From contig JBBIVP010000003.1 of NCBI GenBank assembly GCA_037439705.1, positions 1 to 29,117 of the forward strand: a stretch of DNA of 29,117 nt. The letters are read 5' to 3'. The notes under the pieces are model-generated. The model saw nothing but the letters and a program-made list of their open reading frames with translations. It was not told the origin of the DNA and ran no database searches. The translations under genes were made by a program, and so were the position numbers. The DNA comes from JBBIVP01 sp037439705 [NCBI: bacterium]. GTDB lineage: Bacteria > JBBIVP01. This document shows, in pieces, positions 6,995 through 15,745 of the stretch; position 1 is the first letter of the stretch, and the number at the start of each line of letters is the position of its first letter.

Positions 6995-9273
6995 GAGGTG
7001 GTTTTTATTAAGCCTGAGAGAATGAGTGTGAAACACAAAAAGATACCGGTTCCACTCAGGATTCCACCTGGGAAAATCCACCATGGTTTGAAGACAAATT
7101 TTACGATGTGATTTCCTTCTTCAATGGGGACTGCCCTTATGAGTCCATAGGCTCTCAGAATTTTTTTCTCTTTTCCATCAACATAAGCCTTCCATCCAGG
7201 ATAATATGTATCAGATAGGACGAGGAAGGCACACCATCTTTCAACATGGGCTTTCACAATTACTTCTTCATCTTTATATTCCAGAATTTTTGCATGGCCC
7301 TTTCCGCCCTTGCAGGTTGTTTCTTCTTCAACAAGAACCCCATCAATTGGATTATAGCCGTTTTTAATAAGTTTAGATGCTTCCTTCCAGTCAGAAACCC
7401 TTTTTGAACTTCCAACGAGAAATACTCTTTCAAGGACATTTTTTACCTCAAAAATGGTTATTACCCCTTTCTCTTCCACTTTCTCAAGCATTTCCTGTGG
7501 TATTCGCAGATTTTCGGGATTTGAGGAAACAATTCTTTTAACTCCGAGGAGGCGAGCGACTGGATAAGTAAGGTCTTCAAGGGTGAAGCTTCTTACTGGA
7601 AATCCTTTTATTTCGGGTTTTATTCCCATTATGTAGTAATCCGGTATAAGTCCTTCATAGCCATCTGGAGAGTGGATTTGGAAAATCATATAAAGATCAA
7701 GTATCAGGTCAGAAGATGTTCTGTAGAGGTTGGGCATTTTTTGGGGAAGATATTTCCATTTTAATTCAGGTATTGAAATGCTTTTGTTGAAAGAGAGGAA
7801 GAGAGGCAAGAGTTCTGTCATTGATATAAGGATTAAAGATAGTCCCTTTAAAGAGACGGGCATTTTTACAAGGAAGATGTATATGGTAATAAGGATGGTG
7901 AGGAGGGGTGTGAGGATTCTTATGCTGCTGAAACTTAGCCAGTGAGTGGGGAGGTGTTTTCCGTAAATGATTAAAGCAGATATGGCACTTCCTATTGATA
8001 AAAGGGATGCAATAAAAATTGAAAGCCATATTTTTTCTTTTGATTTAGCACTTAACAAAATTTGGGCTCCTGTGCCCGAAAGGACAGAACTCAAGAAGGC
8101 AATTGCTGGAGGAAGGGCAATTAGAATTGCTAACCTTTTAAAAACCGGGATAATGGAAAGAATATAGTTTACAGGGGTGTGGAGGTAGGAAAGAAGAAAA
8201 ACTGCGTAGAGAATGAGGTAGAACTGTATTTCTCTTTTTCTTATATTCATTGCAGAAAGTGCGAGAAGAAAAAGAGAGAGGATGCCGGTGAATCCCGAGA
8301 CAACATATGGGTCTAAGGGGGGTTCTATTTTTGCAACTATATCCAGAGAACTTCCAAGAAAAATCGGAGAGAAAAAGTTCATTACCATAAGGGCGATTCT
8401 GAAGGTTATTGGGAACCTTTTCCCAAGGACATCAAGGTTTTCTCCTCTTTGTTCAGATGATAAATATGAAAGTTCTATTGTGGGAAGAAGTTGAATTGAT
8501 GAAATGAGAAGTCCTGAAAGAAGTATAAGAAAAAATGTGATGATTATTTTTTTGTATGAATTTTTTGGATTTGTGAAGAGTTTAAAAAGGAAGAGTGAAG
8601 CGAAGATAAGCAAAGAAAAATATGAGGAGGGAGGATACCTTCCGAGAATTATGAGAGAGAGAATAATTCCTCCTGTTCCAATCCATATTTTATTTTTTTC
8701 ATCAACTGCTTTTTCATAGCATAAGAGTAGAAGTGGAAGATAAGCAAGGGTTGAAATATAAAAATCAGAAGAAATGCGGCTTGTCATTGGCAGGCTGAAG
8801 GAGTAAGTGAAGCCTCCGAGTAATGAGGGATAAAAGGAAAGGTTCAATTTTTTGAGATATAGGAACATAAAAAATCCTGCCATAATAAGGTGGATGAATA
8901 CGAGGATATCTCTTGCCCTCCAGGGAGAAAAAAGAAAGTGGAATATTATTCTGAACGGATTCAAAAATCCATTTTGACCATCGGAAAAAATGGGATATCC
9001 GGAGAGGATGTAAGGAGTCCATAGCGGGATGTGGAGATTTTTTATTTCTTTTTGAAGATAATAATCTGTAAGAAAAAAGTAATACATTCCATCCCACCTT
9101 ACAGCATTGGTAGAGAATATCTTTTTTTGTTCTGGAGGGTAAAGGAAGTTCTGGTCTATGATATCAAATGGCACAAATGTTCTGTTCTGAAAGAAGACAG
9201 GCATAAATAATATAAAATTTACACTTCCGTAAAAAAGGATTGCATAAATTGCTTCCCTTTTCATTTCCCTCAT
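6991..9273 (-). CDS. YfhO-like multi-pass membrane protein
   Basis: A 760-residue member of the YfhO family (PF09586 type), GT-C-fold membrane proteins implicated in adding sugars to cell-envelope polymers. After the first membrane helix there is a loop with VPFDIIDQNFLYPP and IPLWTPYILSGYP, matching the family's acidic first loop. About ten more membrane segments follow. The C-terminal extracytoplasmic domain carries the hallmark TYYPGWKAYVDGKEKKILRA, then PWWIFPG and a last membrane helix. GAGG lies four bases before the ATG, an SD-type start. The stop overlaps the TPR gene (ATGA), so the two form an operon. The sugar and acceptor cannot be read from sequence. Confidence 0.85.
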   Translation of the reverse strand: MREMKREAIYAILFYGSVNFILFMPVFFQNRTFVPFDIIDQNFLYPPEQKKIFSTNAVRWDGMYYFFLTDYYLQKEIKNLHIPLWTPYILSGYPIFSDGQNGFLNPFRIIFHFLFSPWRARDILVFIHLIMAGFFMFLYLKKLNLSFYPSLLGGFTYSFSLPMTSRISSDFYISTLAYLPLLLLCYEKAVDEKNKIWIGTGGIILSLIILGRYPPSSYFSLLIFASLFLFKLFTNPKNSYKKIIITFFLILLSGLLISSIQLLPTIELSYLSSEQRGENLDVLGKRFPITFRIALMVMNFFSPIFLGSSLDIVAKIEPPLDPYVVSGFTGILSLFLLALSAMNIRKREIQFYLILYAVFLLSYLHTPVNYILSIIPVFKRLAILIALPPAIAFLSSVLSGTGAQILLSAKSKEKIWLSIFIASLLSIGSAISALIIYGKHLPTHWLSFSSIRILTPLLTILITIYIFLVKMPVSLKGLSLILISMTELLPLFLSFNKSISIPELKWKYLPQKMPNLYRTSSDLILDLYMIFQIHSPDGYEGLIPDYYIMGIKPEIKGFPVRSFTLEDLTYPVARLLGVKRIVSSNPENLRIPQEMLEKVEEKGVITIFEVKNVLERVFLVGSSKRVSDWKEASKLIKNGYNPIDGVLVEEETTCKGGKGHAKILEYKDEEVIVKAHVERWCAFLVLSDTYYPGWKAYVDGKEKKILRAYGLIRAVPIEEGNHIVKFVFKPWWIFPGGILSGTGIFLCFTLILSGLIKTTS

Positions 9274-9331
9274 TCTACCTCATCTTTTAAGATTCCTTCA
9301 AATGCATATAACTTCTTTTCCGTTTGTATTT

Positions 9332-9359
9332 TTGAGCGACGCCTGAAATTTGTTAAAAT
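9332..9359 (+). promoter_or_regulatory. Promoter for small coiled-coil gene
   Basis: TTGAGC (9332-9337), a 16-base spacer and TAAAAT (9354-9359). The transcript would start near 9366 and carries AGAGGA (9367-9372) four bases before the ATG at 9377, so this transcript has a short leader with a ribosome site. Confidence 0.5.
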
Positions 9360-9376
9360 GAAAAAAAGAGGATAAG

Positions 9377-9706
9377 ATGCCTATCTTAAGGGAGAGACTC
9401 GGAGAGGATGGACTCGAGGAGCTTGAGGCAATGATTTTGGAAAGAATAAAATTGCACCGGGTAAGCAGGGATGGGTTCAGGGAAGTTCTTTTAAGGCTTG
9501 AGATAGTTGAGAGGAATGTGAATGATTTGAAGATGGATGTGAAGGAATTGAGGAAGGAAATGAATGATAGGTTTGACAGGATAAATGAAAGGATTGACAC
9601 AATGTATGAGAGAATGACATCTCTTATTAAGTGGACGGTTGGAACGCTTGCCTTATTCGGAACAATTATAAGCATCCTTCTTGCAGTAGGGCAATTCATT
9701 AAATAA
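9377..9706 (+). CDS. Small coiled-coil protein with C-terminal membrane anchor
   Basis: A 109-residue protein. Residues 38-85 form a heptad-type coiled coil (VNDLKMDVKELRKEMNDRF). Residues 86-106 form a single transmembrane helix (WTVGTLALFGTIISILLAV) next to the C-terminus. The same plan, coiled coil then terminal helix, occurs at 5805-6263, but without the 11-residue repeats, so the two may be distant paralogues. AGAGGA precedes the ATG. The gene is divergent from the YfhO-like gene and upstream of gspC in the same direction. Function unknown; DUF1640-like in architecture. Confidence 0.72.
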   Translation: MPILRERLGEDGLEELEAMILERIKLHRVSRDGFREVLLRLEIVERNVNDLKMDVKELRKEMNDRFDRINERIDTMYERMTSLIKWTVGTLALFGTIISILLAVGQFIK

Positions 9707-9743
9707 AACACCCGCTCAAGAAAGATTTATTATAAGTAATTTT

Positions 9744-9772
9744 TTGATTTTTTTTATATTTTGAGATATTAT
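9744..9772 (+). promoter_or_regulatory. Promoter of the gsp operon, predicted leaderless
   Basis: TTGATT (9744-9749), a 17-base spacer and TATTAT (9767-9772). An in-frame ATG for GspC follows at 9779, seven bases after the -10 end and so at the predicted transcription start. The surrounding 70 bases are very AT-rich. No Shine-Dalgarno site is present for this ATG or for the internal ATG at 9803. Confidence 0.55.
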
Positions 9773-9778
9773 TAAATA

Positions 9779-10689
9779 ATGGATTTGGGCATATTGTCAA
9801 AAATGGAAAGGTGGAAGTTCCATTTTCTGGTTCTCTTTACTTTTATTTTTTAGGAATTGCTGGTATAGAATTCGGCAAAATTATGGATTTGCTGGTGGTG
9901 AAAAGCATAAAAGTTCCTGAAAAAGTGGATAAAACTGAACTCCCTGAAAAAAAGAGAGAAAAGAGAAAGCCATCCCTTCAGGAATTTCTTACAGGTTCAA
10001 ACCCTTTTACAGAAAATCCGGTTCTTCCTCTTGAAATAACAGGTGAAGTTGAAATTACACCTCTCAATCTTACCCTTGTCGGGACTCTTGTGGGAGAGGA
10101 TTCAATAGCAATTATAAAGAACAACTCAACTGGAACGACAGACCTTTACAGGACTAATGACTACCTTTCACAGGACGGAGCGGAGATTTACAGGATAGAG
10201 CCTACGAGGGTTCTTATAAAAAGAGGGGATAGAATAGAAAGTCTGGAACTGTTTGAAAAGTTTGTCGTTGCTTCAGGAACTCCTTCCGAGTCCAGATTGG
10301 GAATTCCCAAAAGGGAGGAAAGAAGGGAAAGTGTCGGTGAAGTGGATGTGCAGGTGAGGCAGGTTGGAGAAGGGAGGTTTGAGGTAAGCAGGGATGACCT
10401 TGAGAAGGCAACCTCCAATCTTGGTCTTATGATGACACAGGCGAGAATCGTTCCGAACATCATTGCTGGTGAGATAAAGGGTTACAAGATATTTGCTATA
10501 AAGCCGGGAAGCATATATGATAAGATAGGAATTCAGAACGGAGATGTTATAGAGAGAATAAATGGAATGGAACTGACGACACCTGAAAGTGCACTTCAGT
10601 TTTTTCAGCAATTAAAGAATGAGACGAGATTTGTGATAGACCTTGAAAGGAACGGTCAAAAACTTACATTCACCTATAATATAAGGTGA
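9779..10689 (+). CDS. gspC: Type II secretion protein GspC with PDZ domain; apparent one-base frameshift near N-terminus
   Basis: GspC is the inner-membrane clamp that links the cytoplasmic platform to the secretin. The ATG at 9779 (in-frame ATG also at 9803) opens a frame encoding MDLGILSKMERWK and a hydrophobic run FHFLVLFTFIF, then hits TAG at 9851-9853 right after six Ts (9846-9851). The body continues in the -1 frame from TTA at 9850 (LGIAGIEFGKIMDLLVV). Adding one T joins them into a 303-residue protein with one ideal N-terminal membrane helix. Residues about 70-165 are the periplasmic homology region (ITPLNLTLVGTLVG) and about 220-302 a PDZ domain (AIKPGSIYDKIGIQNGDVI). As deposited, translation could only begin at GTG 9811, giving 292 residues with a poorer N-terminus. 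The cause may be a homopolymer assembly error, slippage or mutation. gspD follows after 13 bases. Confidence 0.82.
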
Positions 10690-10702
10690 GACGGAGGAAA
10701 AT

Positions 10703-12838
10703 ATGAAAATACTTGCAATTATTCTCATCACCATTTTTTCTCAAACACCGCAGGTTTATAAAAAAAATAGAACCGTGAACATAAATATGAACAATGTTGA
10801 GATTCAACAGCTCATAAAACTTATGAGTGAACTTACGGGAGAAAGCTTTATGCTTGATGAGAAGGTGCGTGGAAGAATTACCATAATCTCTCCTAAAGAG
10901 GTGACAGTTGAGGAGGCATTTCGCATCTTCGAGTCAGTCCTTGAAGTGAATGAACTTACACTTGTAAAGGTTGGAAAGATATACAAAATTGTTCCTGCAA
11001 GGGAGGCAAAGGAACACAGAATAAAGACAATTATAGGAAAGGAGAAGGTTTTTCCGGAAGACATTTTTGTAACACAGGTCATTCCATTGAAGTATATAGA
11101 TGCCAATGAGATGGCGAATGTTTTGAGGGGGTTGATTTCAAAGTTTGCAAACCTTCAGGTATATGCTCCAACAAACACATTAATTCTAACGGAAAAGGCT
11201 TCAAATCTTGACAGGTTAATAATGATAATAAATGAGCTTGATAGAGAAGTATATACTCCAAAAATAGAGGTTATACCTTTGAAGTTCGCCTCTGCTGATG
11301 AGGTTTCAAAACTCCTTTCACAGCTCTATCAAACTGCAGGTGGAACGATTAAGAGAAGGGGAGCTCAAACAGGTCAGCAGGCAGTAGAGATATCAAAAAT
11401 CATTCCTGAGACGAGAACAAATTCACTCATTGTTGTAGGAACCGATGCAGACATAGAAGCATTGAAAGACCTTATAAAAAAGCTTGATGTTCCAATGGAA
11501 ATGGGAAAGGGGCAGATACATGTGGTTTATCTATCATACGCTGATGCGGCAAGTTTAGCATCTACCCTTTCCGCCATAGCGCAGGGAGGGGCCCAGAGAA
11601 CAGCACCTCAACCCGGTCAGCCTCCGTCTGTCCAACTTGAAGGAGGGGTTAGAATTACTGCTGACAAGTCAACCAACTCGCTGATAATAATTGCTACACC
11701 ATCGGATTTTGAGACACTTAAATCAGTTATTGCCAAGCTTGACATACCGAGAAAACAGGTTTTTGTTGAGGCTCTCATAATGGAGGTATCCCTTTCAAAG
11801 ATGAGGGAACTGGGTCTTTCGTTTCATGCGGGCTATCAGACAAAGGAGGGAACTGCAACCTTTATAGGAGGAGAATCTGTTGGAGGAATACCAACTTTAA
11901 TCCTTGACCCAACAGCCTTTGCCAATCTTACAGGGCTCTTTGCCGGCGTAATAGGTGAGACAATAACAATAACCACAGAAAAAGGGGTTTCCATAACCAT
12001 TCCGAGTTTTGCAGCATTTTTGAGGGCACTTCAGAGGGATACAGAGGTTAATGTTCTTTCAACACCCCAGCTTCTGACACTTGACAATGAAGAAGCGCAG
12101 ATTACCGTTGCCCAGAATGTTCCGTTTCCTACAGGTCAGGCAGTTGGAGCAGGCGGAGTGACAACCCAGACAATTCAGAGGCAGGATGTGGGTATTACAC
12201 TGAAAATTACTCCTCAGGTAAACCCGGGAAGCGATGAGGTAAAATTGAAAATCTATACAGAGGTTTCAGATGTAGCATCCGGTCCCGAAGGTTTGAATGT
12301 AAACATTCTTGGCATAACCACATTCAAGAGGTCCGCACAGACAGTTGTAACTGTTAGGGATAAGAACACAGTGGTGATAGGTGGTTTAATGAGGGACAGC
12401 GTAACCGATAGCGAGGTAAAGGTTCCGTTTCTCGGAGACATACCCGTGCTCGGATGGCTCTTTCGTTCCAAATCAAAGAGGGTTGAAAAGACAAACCTCC
12501 TTCTTTTTATAACCCCCTACATAATCTCTACTTCTGAAGACCTTTCAGCCATAAAGGAGAAAAAAATTGAAGAAGGGCTTGAGTTCAGAAAGAGATACAC
12601 AGGTGAGACAAAGGAGTATGAAAAGAAAACGAAGGAGATGAAAAAGCTTCCGGAAATCGGAGTTCCTCCTTCTTACCCATCAATTGAAACACAGCCTGTT
12701 ACACCTCCTCCAACGGAAACATATCCCGCAGAAGAGACCCCTCCTTCTTATCCTCAGCCTGAAACTCCTGAAATTATTCCCGAAACCTTTCCTTCCCCAG
12801 AAACCTTTCCTTCATTTCCACCCTCTATAACTGAATAA
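10703..12838 (+). CDS. gspD: Type II secretion secretin GspD
   Basis: A 711-residue outer-membrane secretin. Residues 1 to about 16 are a signal peptide (KILAIILITIFS). Next come N0 (MNNVEIQQLIKLMSELTG), three repeated N-domains to about 345 with the repeated VIPLKYIDANE and VVYLSYADAAS motifs, and the secretin core to about 610. The core carries LSTPQLLTLDNEEA and the family hallmark VPFLGDIPVLGWLFRS, followed by LLLFITPYII. A roughly 60-residue Pro/Glu/Thr tail (PSYPQPETPEIIPE) ends the protein; it may bind a pilotin or be disordered. GGAGG five to nine bases before the ATG is a canonical ribosome site. It is the second gene of the gsp operon. Confidence 0.95.
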   Translation: MKILAIILITIFSQTPQVYKKNRTVNINMNNVEIQQLIKLMSELTGESFMLDEKVRGRITIISPKEVTVEEAFRIFESVLEVNELTLVKVGKIYKIVPAREAKEHRIKTIIGKEKVFPEDIFVTQVIPLKYIDANEMANVLRGLISKFANLQVYAPTNTLILTEKASNLDRLIMIINELDREVYTPKIEVIPLKFASADEVSKLLSQLYQTAGGTIKRRGAQTGQQAVEISKIIPETRTNSLIVVGTDADIEALKDLIKKLDVPMEMGKGQIHVVYLSYADAASLASTLSAIAQGGAQRTAPQPGQPPSVQLEGGVRITADKSTNSLIIIATPSDFETLKSVIAKLDIPRKQVFVEALIMEVSLSKMRELGLSFHAGYQTKEGTATFIGGESVGGIPTLILDPTAFANLTGLFAGVIGETITITTEKGVSITIPSFAAFLRALQRDTEVNVLSTPQLLTLDNEEAQITVAQNVPFPTGQAVGAGGVTTQTIQRQDVGITLKITPQVNPGSDEVKLKIYTEVSDVASGPEGLNVNILGITTFKRSAQTVVTVRDKNTVVIGGLMRDSVTDSEVKVPFLGDIPVLGWLFRSKSKRVEKTNLLLFITPYIISTSEDLSAIKEKKIEEGLEFRKRYTGETKEYEKKTKEMKKLPEIGVPPSYPSIETQPVTPPPTETYPAEETPPSYPQPETPEIIPETFPSPETFPSFPPSITE

Positions 12839-12841
12839 AAA

Positions 12842-14524
12842 ATGAAGCTCGGAGAGATAATAAAAAAATTAAAAAACATTCCTGAAGAAAATATAGAAAA
12901 GGCAGCATCATCTGCTCTTGAAAGGGGAGAAAGGATAGGGGAGGCACTATTAAGGATGAAACTCATATCAAAAAAAGAACTGGCAAATGCACTCGCTATT
13001 CAGTTTGGTCTTCCTTTTGAAAATGAAATAAATCCCGACACTATTCCTGATGAGTTAATAGAGGGTTTACCAATACAGTTTGCAAAAAACTTCTCCCTCA
13101 TTCCAATTGAAAAGGCAGATAGCGGAATAAAGGTTGCTATCTCCGACACGCTTGACCTATATCCATTGAATGACCTTTCAATTTTTTATGGTGGAGTTCC
13201 AATAATTCCGGTGGTTGCCTCTTCTGATGATATAATTGATGCAATTAATAAGGTTTACGATAGAAAAACAAAAAGAGCGGATGTGATGGTAGAAGAGATA
13301 GAAGGAGGGGTTGAAGAGATTCAGGAATTTGATGAGCCGATAGACCTGCTTGATGAGGTTGATGAGGCACCAATAATAAAACTTGTCAACAACCTCCTCT
13401 TTCAGGCGGTTCGTTCAAGGGCAAGTGATGTTCATTTTGAGCCCTTTGAGAAGGAGGTTGTGGTTAGATTCAGGGTTGATGGCGTACTTCATGAAATAAT
13501 GAGGGTTCCAAAAAAAGCACATCCAAGCATGGTTTCAAGGGTGAAGGTTATGTCATCTCTCAACATAGCTGAGAAGAGGCTTCCTCAGGATGGAAGGGCG
13601 AGGATAAAGATAGCAGGAAAGGACATTGATTTGAGGGTATCTGTGGTTCCAACTTCATTTGGAGAAAGGGTTGTGATGAGGCTTCTTGACAGAAGTTCAA
13701 TGATGCTTCCGCTTGAAGAAATAGGCTTGAGAGGGCAAAAGCTTGAAAAACTCTTGAAGATAATAAACATGCCATACGGGATTTTTCTCGTTACAGGACC
13801 AACAGGTTCAGGAAAGACCACAACCTTATACGCATCCATTGCAAAGCTCAACAGGGAAGAAAAAAACATAATAACCATTGAAGACCCTGTTGAATATCAA
13901 TTAAAGGGTATAGGGCAGATACAGGTAAATCCGAAGATAAATCTGACTTTCGCTCAGGGATTGAGGTCAATCCTGAGGCAGGACCCGGACATAATAATGG
14001 TTGGAGAGATAAGGGACCTTGAAACAGCAGAGATAGCAATACATGCCTCTTTAACAGGGCATCTCGTTTTCTCCACCCTTCACACAAACGATTCAGCAGG
14101 AGCAATAACAAGGCTTATAGATATGGGTGTTGAACCTTTTCTCGTTGCATCATCTTTAATAGGTGTGCTTGCTCAGAGACTTGTGAGAACAATATGCCCT
14201 TTCTGCAAAAAGCCATATAAACCTTCTTCAGATGAGATAAAAGAATTGAAGGGAGTAAAGGTTCTTTACAGGGGAGAGGGATGTGACCAGTGCATGGGGA
14301 CTGGCTACAGGGGAAGGACAGGGATATTTGAGCTTCTCATCATTGATGATGACATAAGGGCACTAATAGCAAAGAATGTCCCTACCAATGTAATAAAGAA
14401 ATCAGCAGTTGAAAAGGGAATGGATACATTGAGAGAGGATGGAATAAAGAAGGTAATTGATGGAATAACAACCCTTGAAGAGGTGATAAGGGTTACACAG
14501 GAGAGGATTGAGGAGATAGAATAA
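12842..14524 (+). CDS. gspE: Type II secretion ATPase GspE
   Basis: A 560-residue cytoplasmic hexameric ATPase that drives pseudopilus assembly. The N-terminal domain (1-140) is of T2SSE_N type. The catalytic part shows Walker A GPTGSGKTT (319-327), the Asp box TIEDPVEYQ, Walker B IIMVGEIRD (384-392) and the His box TGHLVFSTLHTNDS. The zinc-binding pair CPFC (452/455) and CDQC (481/484) is complete. It starts three bases after the gspD stop with little Shine-Dalgarno signal, so translational coupling is likely. The sequence would equally suit a PilB-type ATPase, but GspC and a GspD with type II layout next door favour GspE. Confidence 0.94.
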   Translation: MKLGEIIKKLKNIPEENIEKAASSALERGERIGEALLRMKLISKKELANALAIQFGLPFENEINPDTIPDELIEGLPIQFAKNFSLIPIEKADSGIKVAISDTLDLYPLNDLSIFYGGVPIIPVVASSDDIIDAINKVYDRKTKRADVMVEEIEGGVEEIQEFDEPIDLLDEVDEAPIIKLVNNLLFQAVRSRASDVHFEPFEKEVVVRFRVDGVLHEIMRVPKKAHPSMVSRVKVMSSLNIAEKRLPQDGRARIKIAGKDIDLRVSVVPTSFGERVVMRLLDRSSMMLPLEEIGLRGQKLEKLLKIINMPYGIFLVTGPTGSGKTTTLYASIAKLNREEKNIITIEDPVEYQLKGIGQIQVNPKINLTFAQGLRSILRQDPDIIMVGEIRDLETAEIAIHASLTGHLVFSTLHTNDSAGAITRLIDMGVEPFLVASSLIGVLAQRLVRTICPFCKKPYKPSSDEIKELKGVKVLYRGEGCDQCMGTGYRGRTGIFELLIIDDDIRALIAKNVPTNVIKKSAVEKGMDTLREDGIKKVIDGITTLEEVIRVTQERIEEIE

Positions 14525-15745
14525 ATGTCCATATATGTATATAAAGGGGTTGATTCAGCGGGGAAAAAGAGAAAGGGTGTTATTGAGGCTGAAAATCCAA
14601 AACTGGCAAAGGAGAAATTAAGAACAGAGGGTATATTTCCGCTTGAAATAAAAACAGGAGAAAGAACATCAGAATTATTACAGAAAATAAAGCAGATAAA
14701 ATTGTTGAAGAGAATCACGGGTGAGGAAATAACCCTGTTCACAGCCCAGCTTTCTACCCTTTTGAATTCAGGAATGCCTCTTTACGAATCCCTCTCAGCA
14801 ATTCTTGAGCAGACAGAGGAGGTTCGTTTCAAATCGGTTGTTTCTAAATTGAAAGAGGCAATAAATGAGGGGCAATCCCTTGCTGATGCAATGGAAAAGT
14901 GTAATGGTGTCTTCAGCCCTCTCTACATAAATATGGTTAGGGCAGGGGAATCCAGTGGTTCCTTGGACATTGTTTTGATGAGGCTTTTTGATTACATGGA
15001 ATCCCAATCCGTTATCAGGAGAAAGGTTCTTACCGCAATGATATATCCAGCGATAATTCTTCTTGTTATGATAGTGGTTATATGGGTTCTGATGAGTTTT
15101 GTCATTCCGAGAATAACGAGGATTTTTGAGGACATAGGGCAGGCCCTTCCACTTTACACAAGGATTCTCATAGAAATATCAAACATCATTTCAAAATGGT
15201 GGCCCCTCATGCTCATTTTCATTGGATTGCTCTTTTATCTTTTCAGGAGATTCAAAAACTCTCCTGAAGGCAAAAAAAGAATTGACCTTTTTAAACTTCG
15301 TTTTCCGATTTTTGGAAAACTCTACAGGATGGTGATTATAGCGAGGTTTTCCAAAACCCTTGCCACCCTCCTCCAGAATGGTGTTCCAGTAGTTAAGGCT
15401 CTTGATATCGTAAAGGGAATAGTCAACAACTACTGGATTGAAGAGGTTATTGAAAGAGCAAAGGAGAGCGTTGAGGAAGGAGCACCCCTTTATCTCACCC
15501 TCAAAAAAAGCGAATTTTTCCCTCCCATAGTTACACACATGATCGCAATTGGTGAAAGAAGCGGCGAGCTTGAAAAGATGCTTTTCAGCATATCAAAAAA
15601 TTTTGAATCACAGATAGATGCTGCTACATCTGCACTGACAGCAATCATTGAACCCGTAATGATACTTCTTATGGCGGGGATTGTGTTTTTCCTCATAATA
15701 TCAATTGTCCTTCCCATATTTCAGTTGAATCAACTTGTCAGGTGA
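14525..15745 (+). CDS. gspF: Type II secretion platform protein GspF
   Basis: A 406-residue inner-membrane platform protein of the GspF/PilC family. It has an N-terminal cytoplasmic region (YVYKGVDSAGKKRKGVIEAE), two repeated T2SSF domains (about 70-190 and 275-395, each with the GES/GERSG pattern), and membrane helices around 172-195, 225-240 and 375-398. Start and stop codons of gspE and gspF abut exactly (TAA then ATG), with AGGAG 11 bases upstream. It ends with a 4-base overlap (GTGA) into the cyclase gene. Length is normal for the family. Confidence 0.94.
   Translation: MSIYVYKGVDSAGKKRKGVIEAENPKLAKEKLRTEGIFPLEIKTGERTSELLQKIKQIKLLKRITGEEITLFTAQLSTLLNSGMPLYESLSAILEQTEEVRFKSVVSKLKEAINEGQSLADAMEKCNGVFSPLYINMVRAGESSGSLDIVLMRLFDYMESQSVIRRKVLTAMIYPAIILLVMIVVIWVLMSFVIPRITRIFEDIGQALPLYTRILIEISNIISKWWPLMLIFIGLLFYLFRRFKNSPEGKKRIDLFKLRFPIFGKLYRMVIIARFSKTLATLLQNGVPVVKALDIVKGIVNNYWIEEVIERAKESVEEGAPLYLTLKKSEFFPPIVTHMIAIGERSGELEKMLFSISKNFESQIDAATSALTAIIEPVMILLMAGIVFFLIISIVLPIFQLNQLVR

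Noticed and set aside
6995-7002. Anti-Shine-Dalgarno-like ACCACCTC directly before the TPR start (read on the minus strand)
   Set aside because: It is the coding sequence for the last Thr-Thr-Ser of the YfhO-like protein and no pairing partner or control role is evident.
6995-7084. Longer start for the TPR gene at 7084
   Set aside because: It would overlap the YfhO-like gene by 93 bases and adds aromatic, unstructured residues; the ATGA overlap start at 6994 gives a proper N-terminal membrane segment.
9298-9711. 137-codon open frame on the minus strand opposite the small coiled-coil gene
   Set aside because: Its product is Ser/Leu/Ile-rich low-complexity sequence expected from the reverse strand of a coiled coil; the plus-strand gene has a promoter, ribosome site and a sensible fold.
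9840-9860. Canonical programmed -1 ribosomal frameshift in gspC
   Set aside because: The site does not fit X-XXY-YYZ in the zero frame well and no clear downstream stem or pseudoknot is seen; slippage or an indel is likelier.
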